Assembly: GCA_019752335.1 (NCBI GenBank)
Contig: JAIEMJ010000004.1
Coordinates: forward strand, 62,001-126,000
Direction of reading: 5' to 3'
Length of the DNA: 64,000 bases
Source: Bryobacteraceae bacterium
GTDB lineage: Bacteria > Acidobacteriota > Terriglobia > Bryobacterales > Bryobacteraceae
Both the position numbers and the translations under genes were made by a program. The stretch's first letter is position 1. Each line of letters begins with the position of its first letter. Positions 1 through 8,679 of the stretch are shown piece after piece. Under the pieces are notes generated by a model. It worked only from the letters and a program-made list of their open reading frames with translations. It made no database searches and was not told the DNA's origin.

Positions 1-1
1 T

Positions 2-253
2 ACCCACATTCCCACGGCCGATACCCGCATTCTGCCCAAAGGGACGGCTTACCAGACCGACTGTGGCATGACCGGCCCCTACGATTCGATCATCGGCGTG
101 GAGAAAGACGCCGTCTTGCGCAAGTTTCTCACCTCCATGCCGGTGCGCTTTGAACCGGCCCGCGAAATGGTGGAGTTGCATGGCGTGCTGATCGACGTCG
201 AAGAGTCCTCGGGCCGGGCGACCGCGGCGCGACGGGTCGAAGTACGCCGGTAG
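2..253 (+). CDS. YmdB-family metallophosphoesterase, C-terminal part
   Basis: Only the last 83 residues lie in the window; the reading frame is open from base 2 and ends at TAG 251-253. The segment contains the late-family signature: a H-x-PTADxRILPxGTAY-like stretch, a D-x-GMTGPYDSIIG block, then a motif ending in FEPA and a C-terminal strand. This matches the TIGR00282/YmdB family, calcineurin-like metal phosphoesterases acting on 2',3'-cyclic nucleotides in other bacteria. The N-terminal metal-binding part lies upstream of the window. Family membership is recognised from these motifs; substrate is inferred from the family. An internal ATG at 68 is not the true start, because conserved residues precede it. 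Confidence 0.85.
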   Translation, partial: THIPTADTRILPKGTAYQTDCGMTGPYDSIIGVEKDAVLRKFLTSMPVRFEPAREMVELHGVLIDVEESSGRATAARRVEVRR

Positions 254-288
254 GCGAAGCGTAGTAAAAAACCACTCTTCACTTTTTT

Positions 289-336
289 CTAAGCCCTGTC
301 GATAGGACAGACTAAGGAACTTCACTTAGGACTGTC
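289..336 (+). promoter_or_regulatory. Alternating inverted repeats in kinase leader
   Basis: The leader carries CTAAG-N2-CTGTC (289-300), GACAG-A-CTAAG (306-316) and CTTAG-N2-CTGTC (325-336). The middle block can pair with the first (small hairpin 296-310) or with the last (longer hairpin 306-336, which ends one base before the kinase ATG). This could be a protein operator or an RNA switch. No function is proven. Confidence 0.45.
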
Positions 337-337
337 T

Positions 338-3300
338 ATGCGCAAGATACTTACCTCTTCGGCCTGGAACTGGATCACCTTAGGTGTGGCCTTGGTGGGC
401 ATTCTCTCGGTAGGCAACCTGATCGGCCAGGTGACGGCATTGCAGGCGCAGTTCGACCGCGATGCCAACTGGATCTCCGGACTCAAGAGCCTGGAACGTT
501 CGATTTGGGACCTGCAAATGGCGGCGCTGCGGCCGAAGGAAGAGCGGGTGGCGTGGATTCAGGCGGAATCCGCCTACCGGAATCAGATTGAGATTCTGAG
601 CAGGCGGGCGCAAGAGTCAATGGAACTGGCTGGGCTGCTGACGAATGTGAGCGGGCAAGTGAATTCGATCTGGAGCATCCATATGGAGATGGCCGGGACG
701 GAGACGGCGCGGGTGGCGGCGGCGCAGCAACTGCAAACCGTGGGCGGCTCCGCGCGGGGGCAGATTCACGCGGCCGTGGACCAGATCTGGGGACGGCAGA
801 GCGAAGCGGCGCATCAGGTGGCCGAGAAGTGGCTCAGCGTGAAGAATCAACTCATCCTGTGCTGCCTGTTCGCCGGCTTTCCGGCCTTGCTCCTGCGGAT
901 TCACCATCTGCGGGTGGCCGAAAAGAAGCGCGTGGAAGGGGCGCTCGAAGAGAGCGAGGACCGCTATCGCAAACTGGTAGACCTTCTGCCGGACGCGGTG
1001 CTGGTGCATCGGGGCGGCAAGATCATCTTTGGGAACCAGGCGTTTGCGCGGCTGATGCGGGAGGAGTCGCTGGACCGGCTAGTGGGCAAGAGCATCCTCG
1101 ACCTAATGCATCCCGACGACCACTGGGTGGCCTGGCGCAACTGGGAACAATTCCGCGAGACGCAACAGCATACGCCCCTGATGGAGCAACGCATGATGCG
1201 CGAGGACGGGCAGACCTTTGACATCGACTTCATGGCGACGTCCTTCCGCCTGGACGATCAGCCTGCCGTACTGGTGGTGATTCGCGACATCTCCGAACGC
1301 AAGCGCTCCGCCGACGCGGTGCGCAAGACGGAGGCGCGTTTCCGCACGCTCTTTGAGAGCGTGCTGGAAGGTGTCTATCGTGCGTCGCCGGACGGGCAGT
1401 TGCTCGAGGCGAATCCGTCGCTCGTGAAGATGCTGGGCTACAATTCTCTGCAGGAGTTGCGGCTGGCCGGCGCTGATCCCATCGCGGACCCGGCGCAGCG
1501 GCAGGCCTGGCTCGCGGGCCTGCACCGCGAAGGCGAGGTCACCAATCAGGAGGTGTCGCTGCGGCGCCGCGACGGCGGCTTGCTGGTGGTGCTGAACCAC
1601 GCGCGCGCGGTGAAGGACGAGCAAGGCAGCCTGCTCTACATTGAGGGCACCGTCACCGACGTCACGGCGATGAAGGTGACGGAGGAGCGTCTGCGCGAGT
1701 ACACGCGGGAGCTCGAAGAGACTCGGGGCCGGCTGGAAGAGCAGGCCAAGCAACTCGAGCGCACGCGCGACGAAGCGCTGGAAGCCTCGCGCTTGAAAAG
1801 CGAATTCCTGGCCAACGTGAGCCATGAGATTCGTACCCCGATGAACGCGGTGATCGGCATGACCCAACTGCTGCTCGATAGCCGGCTGTCGGCCGAGCAG
1901 CGCGACAATGCCGAAACCGTGCGCGGGCAAGCCGACTTCCTCCTGGGTCTGATTAACGACATTCTGGATTTCTCGAAGATCGAAGCCGGCCGGCTTTCGT
2001 TCGAACAGATTCCTTTCTCCCTGCAGAGCTGCGTAAGTACGGTGATGGATATGTTCGCCGAACGCGCCGAAGGCAAAGGATTGGACTTCGCCTTTCTGGA
2101 GGAAGGCCCGGTGCCGGACTCCTTGAAGGGCGATCCGATTCGCGTGCAACAGGTACTCACGAATCTGGTGGGCAACGCGATCAAGTTTACCGAGCAAGGG
2201 CAGATCGTGATTACGTGCCGTACGGTGGAGCGGCGCGCGGACAGCGTTCTGCTGCGCTTCGACGTGGAAGATAGCGGCATCGGCATTGAGGTGATGAATC
2301 GCCAGCGTTTGTTCGAGCCCTTTACGCAGGGCGACGGATCCACGACGCGGCGCTACGGCGGCACCGGTTTGGGGCTCGCCATTTCGAAGCAATTGGCCGA
2401 GGCGATGGGCGGCGAAGTGGGACTGGAGAGCACGGTGGATGTCGGGTCCACGTTCTGGTTCACGGTGCGGCTGACGTGCCTCGAGAGCGCGCCAGTGGAA
2501 GAGCCGCGCCTGTCGGCGGCGCCGGTGTTGGTGGCGGTGTCGCGTGATTCGTCGCGGCGTTTGCACCGGAAGCAGGCGCAGGGCTGGGGTTGGGAAACGG
2601 CAGAGGCGGCGAACGGGGCCGAACTGATGACGCACCTGCGTACCGTGGCTTACGGCGTGGTGCTGATAGACGCCGAACTGCCGGATTGCGACTTATTGGC
2701 CGTGGTGGCCTACGCGGACTCGCTGCCGGCGGCGCGCCGTCCGAAGCTGGTGCTGCAGGCGCCGTTCAGCCGCCGCACGATGAGCGAAGTGGGCCTGGAG
2801 ACGCGGCCCGGCTTCGCGGCGATTCTGCCGCGGCCGCTGCGGCAGTCCGAGTGGCGCCAGTTGCTGGAGCGCCTGGCCAACGAATTACCCCCACTGGAGA
2901 CGCTGCCGGAGCACGTGCCCGTGCAATTGGCCGATTTAGGGCAAGCGCTGGAGCAAGCGGCCGCTCCCGCACCGGTGGCCTTGCCGCCGGGGGCGCCGGC
3001 ACCGGAAGCGCCTTTGGTGCCGGGCGTGCGGATTCTGATTACGGAAGACAACGTCGTGAACCAGAAGGTGGCGATGAAGCTCATCCGTAAGCTGGGCTTC
3101 GAGGCGGACTTGGCGTCGAATGGCCGCGAGGCGGTGGACTTACTCGCCAAACGCCACTACGACCTAGTCTTTATGGATTGCCAGATGCCGGTGCTGGATG
3201 GCTACGGCGCCACGACGGAGATTCGCCGGGCGGAATCCGGTGGACAGCATACGCCGATTGTGGCGATGACCGCGCACGCCATGCAAGGGGATCGCGAGAA

Positions 3301-3418
3301 ATGTCTGGCGGCGGGCATGGACGACTACTTGACGAAGCCGATCCAATTGAGCGAATTGCGACGCGCCATTGCGCAGTATGTGCCGTTGGAGTCCGATGTG
3401 CTGGCGCAGGCGGGTTGA
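338..3418 (+). CDS. Hybrid sensor histidine kinase (PAS-PAS-HK-REC-REC)
   Basis: A membrane-anchored two-component sensor of 1026 residues. Order: transmembrane helix about 10-30, a helical periplasmic domain, a second helix about 170-188, two PAS domains (about 205-320 and 330-445, each with a GK-type core and PAC end), a coiled coil, and HisKA with the phospho-acceptor His496 in SHEIRTPMN. A HATPase with NLVGNAIKFT and G-box motifs follows, then a degenerate receiver (about 735-855) and a classical C-terminal receiver with Asp947 in MDCQMPVLDG. The first receiver keeps Asp778 but has lost the acidic pair and has Arg where the conserved Lys is expected. No response-regulator gene is adjacent, so its target is unknown. 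The start follows a palindromic leader; no good Shine-Dalgarno is visible. Confidence 0.93.
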   Translation: MRKILTSSAWNWITLGVALVGILSVGNLIGQVTALQAQFDRDANWISGLKSLERSIWDLQMAALRPKEERVAWIQAESAYRNQIEILSRRAQESMELAGLLTNVSGQVNSIWSIHMEMAGTETARVAAAQQLQTVGGSARGQIHAAVDQIWGRQSEAAHQVAEKWLSVKNQLILCCLFAGFPALLLRIHHLRVAEKKRVEGALEESEDRYRKLVDLLPDAVLVHRGGKIIFGNQAFARLMREESLDRLVGKSILDLMHPDDHWVAWRNWEQFRETQQHTPLMEQRMMREDGQTFDIDFMATSFRLDDQPAVLVVIRDISERKRSADAVRKTEARFRTLFESVLEGVYRASPDGQLLEANPSLVKMLGYNSLQELRLAGADPIADPAQRQAWLAGLHREGEVTNQEVSLRRRDGGLLVVLNHARAVKDEQGSLLYIEGTVTDVTAMKVTEERLREYTRELEETRGRLEEQAKQLERTRDEALEASRLKSEFLANVSHEIRTPMNAVIGMTQLLLDSRLSAEQRDNAETVRGQADFLLGLINDILDFSKIEAGRLSFEQIPFSLQSCVSTVMDMFAERAEGKGLDFAFLEEGPVPDSLKGDPIRVQQVLTNLVGNAIKFTEQGQIVITCRTVERRADSVLLRFDVEDSGIGIEVMNRQRLFEPFTQGDGSTTRRYGGTGLGLAISKQLAEAMGGEVGLESTVDVGSTFWFTVRLTCLESAPVEEPRLSAAPVLVAVSRDSSRRLHRKQAQGWGWETAEAANGAELMTHLRTVAYGVVLIDAELPDCDLLAVVAYADSLPAARRPKLVLQAPFSRRTMSEVGLETRPGFAAILPRPLRQSEWRQLLERLANELPPLETLPEHVPVQLADLGQALEQAAAPAPVALPPGAPAPEAPLVPGVRILITEDNVVNQKVAMKLIRKLGFEADLASNGREAVDLLAKRHYDLVFMDCQMPVLDGYGATTEIRRAESGGQHTPIVAMTAHAMQGDREKCLAAGMDDYLTKPIQLSELRRAIAQYVPLESDVLAQAG

Positions 3419-3710
3419 GTCCGGCGCGTGAGCGCTTCGGGTCGTGCTCCACGGGCCGGCCAGCACCTCACGAATGAGAATGCGCTCGCCCTTCAACTTC
3501 ATTCCCTTGCCGGCGATGCGAGCGCCCATCCGCTAGCAGCCCGCGTTTCGTTCGACGCACGTTTTCATCACCGGGGCGACCACTTTCCTCCCGCGCCCCG
3601 CCGATGAAAACCTATACGGTCACAGCAAAGTTGGTGAATCAAGTCAATCACTTAGCCATTTTCGCCAATACCCACCTGCTACCCTGGGGACGCGAAAAGG
3701 CGCCCACCCA

Positions 3711-4088
3711 ATGAAAATTTGCTTCTTCACCTACATCATTCTGGAACTGAACTCCGCCCTCGACAGCGGCGAATATGATGACCTCCCGATGCACGAGGCC
3801 ATCGCCCACATCGAGGCCGGCGACGTCGTCGCCTGGCTCAAACGGCGGGTCCCCCACCTGGACCTGAGCCTGCTCTCCGACCACCACATCGCCGAGTACC
3901 AGGCGGCCCTGGAGGACCTCCTTTTGACCTACGGCGGAAGAGAACGGCACAAGTGGGGGGTGGAAAAACGCGCCCTCTGCCTCCTGCTCGCCTGGACCAA
4001 TGAAATCGTCCAACGCGCCTCCCGCTGGCCGCCGCCAGAGGACGCCAACTGGGGCGACATCCCGTTGGTCTCGCTGACGCCCCAATAG
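3711..4088 (+). CDS. Hypothetical protein, 125 aa
   Basis: Not recognised. The frame has the strong G/C bias at third codon positions seen in neighbouring genes, which supports coding on this strand rather than the longer ORF antisense to it (3648-4244). The product is acidic and largely helical, with no signal peptide or membrane segment and a Trp/Pro-rich end. It stands alone between the histidine kinase and the convergent ABC ATPase gene. No Shine-Dalgarno is obvious before the ATG. Confidence 0.5.
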   Translation: MKICFFTYIILELNSALDSGEYDDLPMHEAIAHIEAGDVVAWLKRRVPHLDLSLLSDHHIAEYQAALEDLLLTYGGRERHKWGVEKRALCLLLAWTNEIVQRASRWPPPEDANWGDIPLVSLTPQ

Positions 4089-4474
4089 AATCAACAACTC
4101 CCCGGTTCGTTTCGTCGTCTGGCTGCTAGCCCATATGAATGTCGCTGCCGGAGCGCGAATCCGACACGCCAATCGCTGGGAAGAGGTATGCGTGCCGTGT
4201 TGCGCGGCGAAGGCCGCCCGCAACAGAAATTGCCGGCGAATCACCGCTTAGACTCTGTACGTGGCCATCTGCTCGAAACGTCGGGCGATCCAAATGGAGC
4301 GATGAGCGCGCACCAAGCGCAGCCAGGCGAACCGTAACCCTGATGGAGCGAAACTATCTGCTGGGACAGGTTGCCCGGTTACGAGAGACCTTGACGTGAT
4401 GCGGCGGCTTTGAGGGAACTTCCACCTGTTTCTGAAGGTATAGCAAAGCTCCGCATGGCTGGAAAGTGACGGGT
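4089..4474. other. Intergenic stretch, nothing recognised
   Basis: About 390 bases between the convergent genes at 4088 and 4475. Short ORFs on both strands lack coding bias or recognisable motifs. No clear terminator hairpin was seen. Confidence 0.5.
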
Positions 4475-5221
4475 CTAAACCCGGTCCATCGCCAGGAATT
4501 CCTGGATATGTGGATGATCGGCCTGCGGAAGTTCGGAGACGGGGCCGAAGTAGATCACCCGGCCTTCGTGGAAAAATACGACACGGTCGGCGACTTTTCG
4601 CATTAGCTCCAGGTCGTGGGTCACCACCACCGACGTGAGCTGGAGGTGGGTCTTTAGGCGCAGGAGGAGATCCCCGAGGTGGCCGGACATGATCGGGTCC
4701 ACCATGGTGGTGGGCTCGTCGTAGAGGATGCACTCGGGCTGGGCGGCGAGGGCGCGGGCGATGGCGATGGCGCGTTTGTGGCCGACGGCGAGGTCGGTTG
4801 GGTAAAGGTCGCGGGTGTCGAGAAGATCGACCATTTCGAGCAGGCCATTGACGACGTCCTCCTTGTTCCCGGAGTCGTAGTCGTCGCGTAACTCTAACGA
4901 AGATAGGATATTTTCGCCGACGGTGAGCGAATCGAACAAAGCCCCGTTCTGGAAGACCATCGTCACTTTGCGGCGGATCTGGCGCAAATCCTTTTCGCCA
5001 AAGTCGGTGATGTCGCGGTGGGAGACGATCACCCGCCCCTGGTCCGGCTTCAGAAACCCCATAATGTGGCCCAGCGACACGGACTTCCCCACGCCGCTGC
5101 GACCGATGATCGCCACCGTCTCCCCCGCATTGACGTGAAAATTGGTATCGACTAAAACGGGCCGGTCGAACGTCTTATAAACGTGCCGGAATTCGACATA
5201 GTGGGGGAACTGCTCAGCCAT
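4475..5221 (-). CDS. MlaF/Mkl-like ABC transporter ATPase with altered signature
   Basis: A 248-residue nucleotide-binding subunit of the MlaF/Mkl type (lipid or solvent transport at the inner membrane in relatives). Walker A is GRSGVGKS (about 40-47), the Q-loop is VFQNGALFDSLTVGEN, and the switch histidine lies in VVVTHD. Walker B/D-loop reads ILYDEPTTMVDP. The ABC signature, normally LSGG-M/Q, reads LAVGHKRA, so the Ser and first Gly are replaced, and the usual TTGLDP is TTMVDP. Its start abuts the stop of the mobA-like gene, so the two are probably cotranscribed. No MlaE permease or MlaD substrate-binding gene is nearby. Function as an active ATPase is uncertain. Confidence 0.85.
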   Translation of the reverse strand: MAEQFPHYVEFRHVYKTFDRPVLVDTNFHVNAGETVAIIGRSGVGKSVSLGHIMGFLKPDQGRVIVSHRDITDFGEKDLRQIRRKVTMVFQNGALFDSLTVGENILSSLELRDDYDSGNKEDVVNGLLEMVDLLDTRDLYPTDLAVGHKRAIAIARALAAQPECILYDEPTTMVDPIMSGHLGDLLLRLKTHLQLTSVVVTHDLELMRKVADRVVFFHEGRVIYFGPVSELPQADHPHIQEFLAMDRV

Positions 5222-5764
5222 CTAAACTCCCGCCTTTACGGCCGCCCATTCGGCGGGCGTGTTGGCATTGGCGACCCAACGCGGATCGTCGACCGGCCAT
5301 TCCTCCACGGACAGCCGCTCCAGCACGCGGCGGACCTTGCGGTCCCCTTCGCGGAGGGCTTGTTCGAGCACCGGCAAACAGCGTTTCCGGTAGATGGCGC
5401 AGAGCGGATGGTTGCCGGCGGCGACCAGCGCGTCGGTGGCGAAATCGGTCCCGGCCAGGGCCCGCAAACTATCGGCGGTGAGCCAGGGCATGTCGCAAGC
5501 GACAATCAGCGCTTTTTCCCCGCGAGTGGCGCGCAACGCGGCGATGATGCCGCCCAGCGGTCCGTCGCCGGGGGGATCGTCCTCGACCAGCGGCCAGCCG
5601 AGATTCCCATAGCGTTCGCGCGATCCGACCAGCGTCGCCGAGCCTGTTGCCGCGCGCACCAGTCCGGCGATGTGTACTACCAGGGGCACGCCGTTCAGCG
5701 GCAGCAGCGCCTTGTCCTGGCCCATGCGCACGCTCTGTCCGCCACACAAGACGAATCCTTCCAC
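5222..5764 (-). CDS. mobA: MobA-like molybdenum cofactor guanylyltransferase
   Basis: A 180-residue nucleotidyltransferase with the family N-terminus (LCGGQSVRMGQDKALLPL), the GPLGGI loop (about 70), and VACDMPWLT, the metal-binding DMP motif. MobA attaches GMP to molybdopterin to form the dinucleotide cofactor. The start is GTG at 5764, placed six bases after an extended -10 box (TGGTATGAT), so the mRNA may be leaderless. It directly precedes the ABC ATPase gene. No other molybdenum cofactor gene is in the window. A role as a generic NTP-transferase cannot be excluded. Confidence 0.85.
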   Translation of the reverse strand: MEGFVLCGGQSVRMGQDKALLPLNGVPLVVHIAGLVRAATGSATLVGSRERYGNLGWPLVEDDPPGDGPLGGIIAALRATRGEKALIVACDMPWLTADSLRALAGTDFATDALVAAGNHPLCAIYRKRCLPVLEQALREGDRKVRRVLERLSVEEWPVDDPRWVANANTPAEWAAVKAGV

Positions 5765-5770
5765 TCCCGC

Positions 5771-5779
5771 ATCATACCA
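5771..5779 (-). promoter_or_regulatory. Extended -10 box of mobA
   Basis: On the minus strand this reads TGGTATGAT. The hexamer ends six bases before the GTG start, so the predicted transcription start coincides with the start codon. Confidence 0.5.
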
Positions 5780-5797
5780 TTACGCTGGGCGTCAGCC

Positions 5798-5806
5798 TGC
5801 TATAAT
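5798..5806 (+). promoter_or_regulatory. Extended -10 box of lytic transglycosylase gene
   Basis: TGCTATAAT is a perfect extended -10. It predicts transcription from about 5813, which favours the TTG start at 5825 over the TTG at 5810. Confidence 0.55.
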
Positions 5807-5824
5807 CCATTGATAAGAATCACT

Positions 5825-6607
5825 TTGACTCGCTTCTGCCTCATCCTGCTTTTCGCCGTGGCCGCCTACGCCGCTGACGCCCTGCCGTCCAAGGTGAAGA
5901 CCGTGGTGCGGGTCGACCCGCAAACCGGCCGTCTGGTCCGCGCCAGCTTCGCCCTGTCGCCAGCTCCGGCGCCTCCCAAGGCCGCCACCCGCATCGTCGA
6001 GCCGATGGTGATCGAGCCGCGGACGGCAGAAATTCGCAGCATCTCCGCCTCCGGCATCGTCGCGCCGAGACCGGCGGTGAAAGCGTTGGCCTTCCCGCCC
6101 GCGCCCGAACGGATTCGCGAAATTGTCGACGAAAAGTCGAAGCAGCATGGCCTTGATCCGCTGCTGGTGCATTCGGTGATTCGCGCCGAGAGTAACTATA
6201 ATCCCTATGCCGTGTCGCCCAAAGGCGCCGAGGGGCTGATGCAGTTGATTCCTTCCACCGCGCGCCAATACGGCGTCCGCAACGCCTTTGACCCGGAGCA
6301 GAATATCGAAGGCGGCATTCGCTATCTGAAGTACCTGCAGACGCTTTTTTCGGACGAGCGGCTCGTCCTTGCCGCTTACAACGCCGGCGAGGCCGCGGTC
6401 GCCAAGTATGGTTGGATCCCTCCCTATGCCGAGACCCAGGACTATGTCTACAAGGTCGGGCGGTTCTATGGCTTGGCTCGCAAGGAGCAGACGCAGGCGA
6501 TGAAGGTGTTAATTCCTCCGGTGATCAAGGCCCCCCCGGCCGCGGTTTTACAGGAATTCGTTGACGGGGAAGGGCGGATCCATGTAACTTTACGGCAGGA
6601 AGATTAA
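5825..6607 (+). CDS. Lytic transglycosylase, SLT domain, secreted
   Basis: A periplasmic murein-cleaving enzyme of about 260 residues. The start chosen is TTG 5825, giving a signal peptide (TRFCLILLFAVAAYA) right behind the promoter; TTG 5810 is an alternative, and the open frame further upstream (back to 5183) is antisense to mobA and rejected. A Pro/Ala-rich linker precedes the family-1 SLT domain: the catalytic Glu lies in IRAESNYNP, followed by GLMQLIPSTA, then NIEGGIRYLK and AAYNAGEAAV. It is followed 44 bases later by an amidase gene, so two peptidoglycan hydrolases are paired. Confidence 0.88.
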   Translation: MTRFCLILLFAVAAYAADALPSKVKTVVRVDPQTGRLVRASFALSPAPAPPKAATRIVEPMVIEPRTAEIRSISASGIVAPRPAVKALAFPPAPERIREIVDEKSKQHGLDPLLVHSVIRAESNYNPYAVSPKGAEGLMQLIPSTARQYGVRNAFDPEQNIEGGIRYLKYLQTLFSDERLVLAAYNAGEAAVAKYGWIPPYAETQDYVYKVGRFYGLARKEQTQAMKVLIPPVIKAPPAAVLQEFVDGEGRIHVTLRQED

Positions 6608-6638
6608 CCTCCCCACAATTGCGGGGATCAGGACAGGG

Positions 6639-6644
6639 TAGACT
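6639..6644 (+). promoter_or_regulatory. -10 box of amidase gene
   Basis: TAGACT ends seven bases before ATG 6652 and supports that start and a leaderless mRNA. Confidence 0.4.
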
Positions 6645-6651
6645 AGTGGTC

Positions 6652-8142
6652 ATGGCAAGTAGCCAAACTCGGTGCCGGTACTGGGGCCTGGTCGCTCTGG
6701 TGTTGGCTCTCTCCCCCACCGCAGTGGCGCAACCCGTGGAGTCCGTCCGCGACGTCCGCTTTACCTCGCAGCCCGAAGTTACCCGCGTGGTGATTGCCCT
6801 CTCCGGAGAGGCTGTCTTCCGCACGGAGCGGATCGACAATCCGGACCGTGTCTTCTTTGACCTGCCTCGTTTTGTGCCTCGTCTGGCCGCGGGCAAACAA
6901 CGCAGCGCGCAACTCATGGTGAACGATCAGCACATTCGCCAGATTCGCGTGGCCGAGAATCAGCCCGGCCTCACTCGTCTGGTCTTCGATGTCGAGTCGC
7001 CGGACGTCACCTACAAAGCGACCCTTGCGCTCGACCCTCCCCGGCTCATCGTCGAGTTCCGGCGGGGGAATCCGCCTGCGGCGCCGCGCAAGCTGGAGAA
7101 GCAGACGGAGTTGATCGCCGAAACGCCCAAAGTTCCGAAGGTGAAGCCGTTTGACCCCGCTTCGTTACCCGTGCGGACCTATCAACGCCGGCCCGTGATT
7201 CTGATGACGGTGCCGCCAGAGTTTTCGCTTTATCCCCGCATTCCGGCGCTGCCCCCCGGTGTCGGCCTGACGCTCCTGGCCTACATTGCCCCGCCGCCGA
7301 AGAAGAAAGTCGTCGTCGCCGAAGAGCCGCTGCCGCGCAAAGTCATCGCGCCTGCCGTAACCGCCAGACGTGAGCCGCCGCCGGTCCTGGACCGCTCCCC
7401 CGTGCCGGACCGCTCCATGATCCGCGCCCTGGGCCTGAAGGTGAGCCGCATCGTCATCGACCCCGGCCACGGCGGGCAGGACTATGGCACGTCCAGCCCT
7501 TCCGGCCTGCATGAGAAGGAACTCGTCCTCGACGTCAGCAAGCGGCTGGCCGTCCTCATCCGCAAGGAACTCGGCGCCGAAGTGATCCTCACCCGCTCCG
7601 ACGATACCTTCGTCACGCTCGAACAGCGGACGGTAATCGCCAACGAGAAGCAGGCGGATCTGTTTATCTCGGTCCACGCGAACTCTTCACCGGCACGTTC
7701 GGCGAGTGGGATTGAGACTTTTTACTTGAGCTTCGCCGCCTCGCCCGGCGCGCTCGATGTGGCTTCGCGTGAGAACGCGGCTTCGCAGAAGAACGTGCAT
7801 GAGTTGAATGACCTGCTGAAGAAGATTGCGCTCAACGCCAAGCTGGACGAGTCGCGCGAGTTTGCCGCCAAGGTGCAGAATGCGCTCGCCGGTGGCGAGT
7901 CCCGGCTGCGCAATCGCGGCGTGAAGCGTGCTCCGTTTATTGTCCTCATCGGCGCCGATATGCCCGCCGTGCTCACCGAAATCGGCTTCGTCAGTAATCC
8001 GGCCGAGGAAGCGAATCTGCGCCGTGGCGAGTACCGGCAGAAGTTGGCGGAGCAGATCTTCAGTGGCGTAGCCGCGTATGCCGCGTCGTTAAACCCGCTG
8101 CAGGTCGCCCAGCGCAAGGCCGCCCTGAGCGATTCTCAGTAG
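6652..8142 (+). CDS. N-acetylmuramoyl-L-alanine amidase with AMIN domain
   Basis: An AmiC-type periplasmic amidase that cleaves peptide stems from murein. A signal peptide (to about residue 26) is followed by an AMIN domain (about 30-140; binds septal murein or secretin-like partners in relatives), a long Pro-rich linker, and an Amidase_3 domain (about 270-490). Zinc ligands are visible in DPGHGG, HEKEL and SVHAN, and the catalytic Glu in LTEIGFVSNP. ATG 6652 is preferred over an upstream TTG (6619) because it starts the signal peptide and follows a -10 box. It lies behind the lytic transglycosylase gene. Confidence 0.92.
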   Translation: MASSQTRCRYWGLVALVLALSPTAVAQPVESVRDVRFTSQPEVTRVVIALSGEAVFRTERIDNPDRVFFDLPRFVPRLAAGKQRSAQLMVNDQHIRQIRVAENQPGLTRLVFDVESPDVTYKATLALDPPRLIVEFRRGNPPAAPRKLEKQTELIAETPKVPKVKPFDPASLPVRTYQRRPVILMTVPPEFSLYPRIPALPPGVGLTLLAYIAPPPKKKVVVAEEPLPRKVIAPAVTARREPPPVLDRSPVPDRSMIRALGLKVSRIVIDPGHGGQDYGTSSPSGLHEKELVLDVSKRLAVLIRKELGAEVILTRSDDTFVTLEQRTVIANEKQADLFISVHANSSPARSASGIETFYLSFAASPGALDVASRENAASQKNVHELNDLLKKIALNAKLDESREFAAKVQNALAGGESRLRNRGVKRAPFIVLIGADMPAVLTEIGFVSNPAEEANLRRGEYRQKLAEQIFSGVAAYAASLNPLQVAQRKAALSDSQ

Positions 8143-8161
8143 GACAGGCCTCCGGCCTGTC
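8143..8161. repeat. GACAGGCC/GGCCTGTC palindrome
   Basis: A perfect 8-bp inverted repeat with a 3-base loop between the convergent amidase and DinB-like genes. It is closely related to the palindrome at 35566-35584 and may belong to a dispersed REP-like family. It lacks a T-run, so it is not a standard terminator. Confidence 0.5.
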
Positions 8162-8167
8162 CCGTCT

Positions 8168-8608
8168 CTATACGCCCGTCAACCGGCGGTGATAGTTCAC
8201 TTGCCCCAGGTGGTACCGCAAATGACCGTAAAGGTGAATTAGGAAAAAGCCCGTGGTCATCGGTTTACCTAGTACTTCTTCGGGATAAATTTCTTCCAGC
8301 CGCGCCGGCTCCAGCGACGCCAGGCTGGCGACGGCGGTTTGCGCGAGTTCGATACCGGCGAGCAACTCGGCGCGCGTGAGTCCGCGGTGGGAGAATTCGG
8401 CGGGGCGGTCGCGCTGGTAGGAAATTCCCGATAGCCGGAAACCGATGTAATGGCGGAGGTTGCCGCAAAGATGCAGCACCAGATTCCCGCCGGAATTGGC
8501 GATGCCGGGCGGCAAAATCCAGAGGGCATCGTCAGACGGATACTGCTGGACTTCGGTGGCCAGAGCCTGTAAATCGCGGGCAAAAAGTACCAAGAGATGA
8601 TTGACCAT
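8168..8608 (-). CDS. DinB/DUF1572-like protein
   Basis: A 146-residue four-helix-bundle protein of the DinB/YfiT superfamily. Putative metal-binding histidines lie in LVLHLCGNLRHYIG (about 45-55) and near the end in IHLYGHLRYHLGQ. Family members are metal-binding, thiol-dependent transferases or stress proteins; the substrate here is unknown. The gene is single, convergent with the amidase gene. Confidence 0.8.
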   Translation of the reverse strand: MVNHLLVLFARDLQALATEVQQYPSDDALWILPPGIANSGGNLVLHLCGNLRHYIGFRLSGISYQRDRPAEFSHRGLTRAELLAGIELAQTAVASLASLEPARLEEIYPEEVLGKPMTTGFFLIHLYGHLRYHLGQVNYHRRLTGV

Positions 8609-8679
8609 CGTGTGAAGTTTCTGTCAAATCCGATCAATTAAATTTATTGGGCGCATCATGCGCGGCACAACGGCTCAAC

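Noticed and set aside
1103-2635. Long minus-strand ORF (510 aa) over the histidine kinase
   Set aside because: Shadow ORF; composition is that of an antisense frame and no domain is visible.
3648-4244. Minus-strand ORF of 198 aa
   Set aside because: Third-position bias favours the plus-strand 125-aa gene in the same interval.
5183-5809. N-terminal extension of the transglycosylase reading frame
   Set aside because: It is antisense to mobA and precedes the promoter and signal peptide of the real gene.
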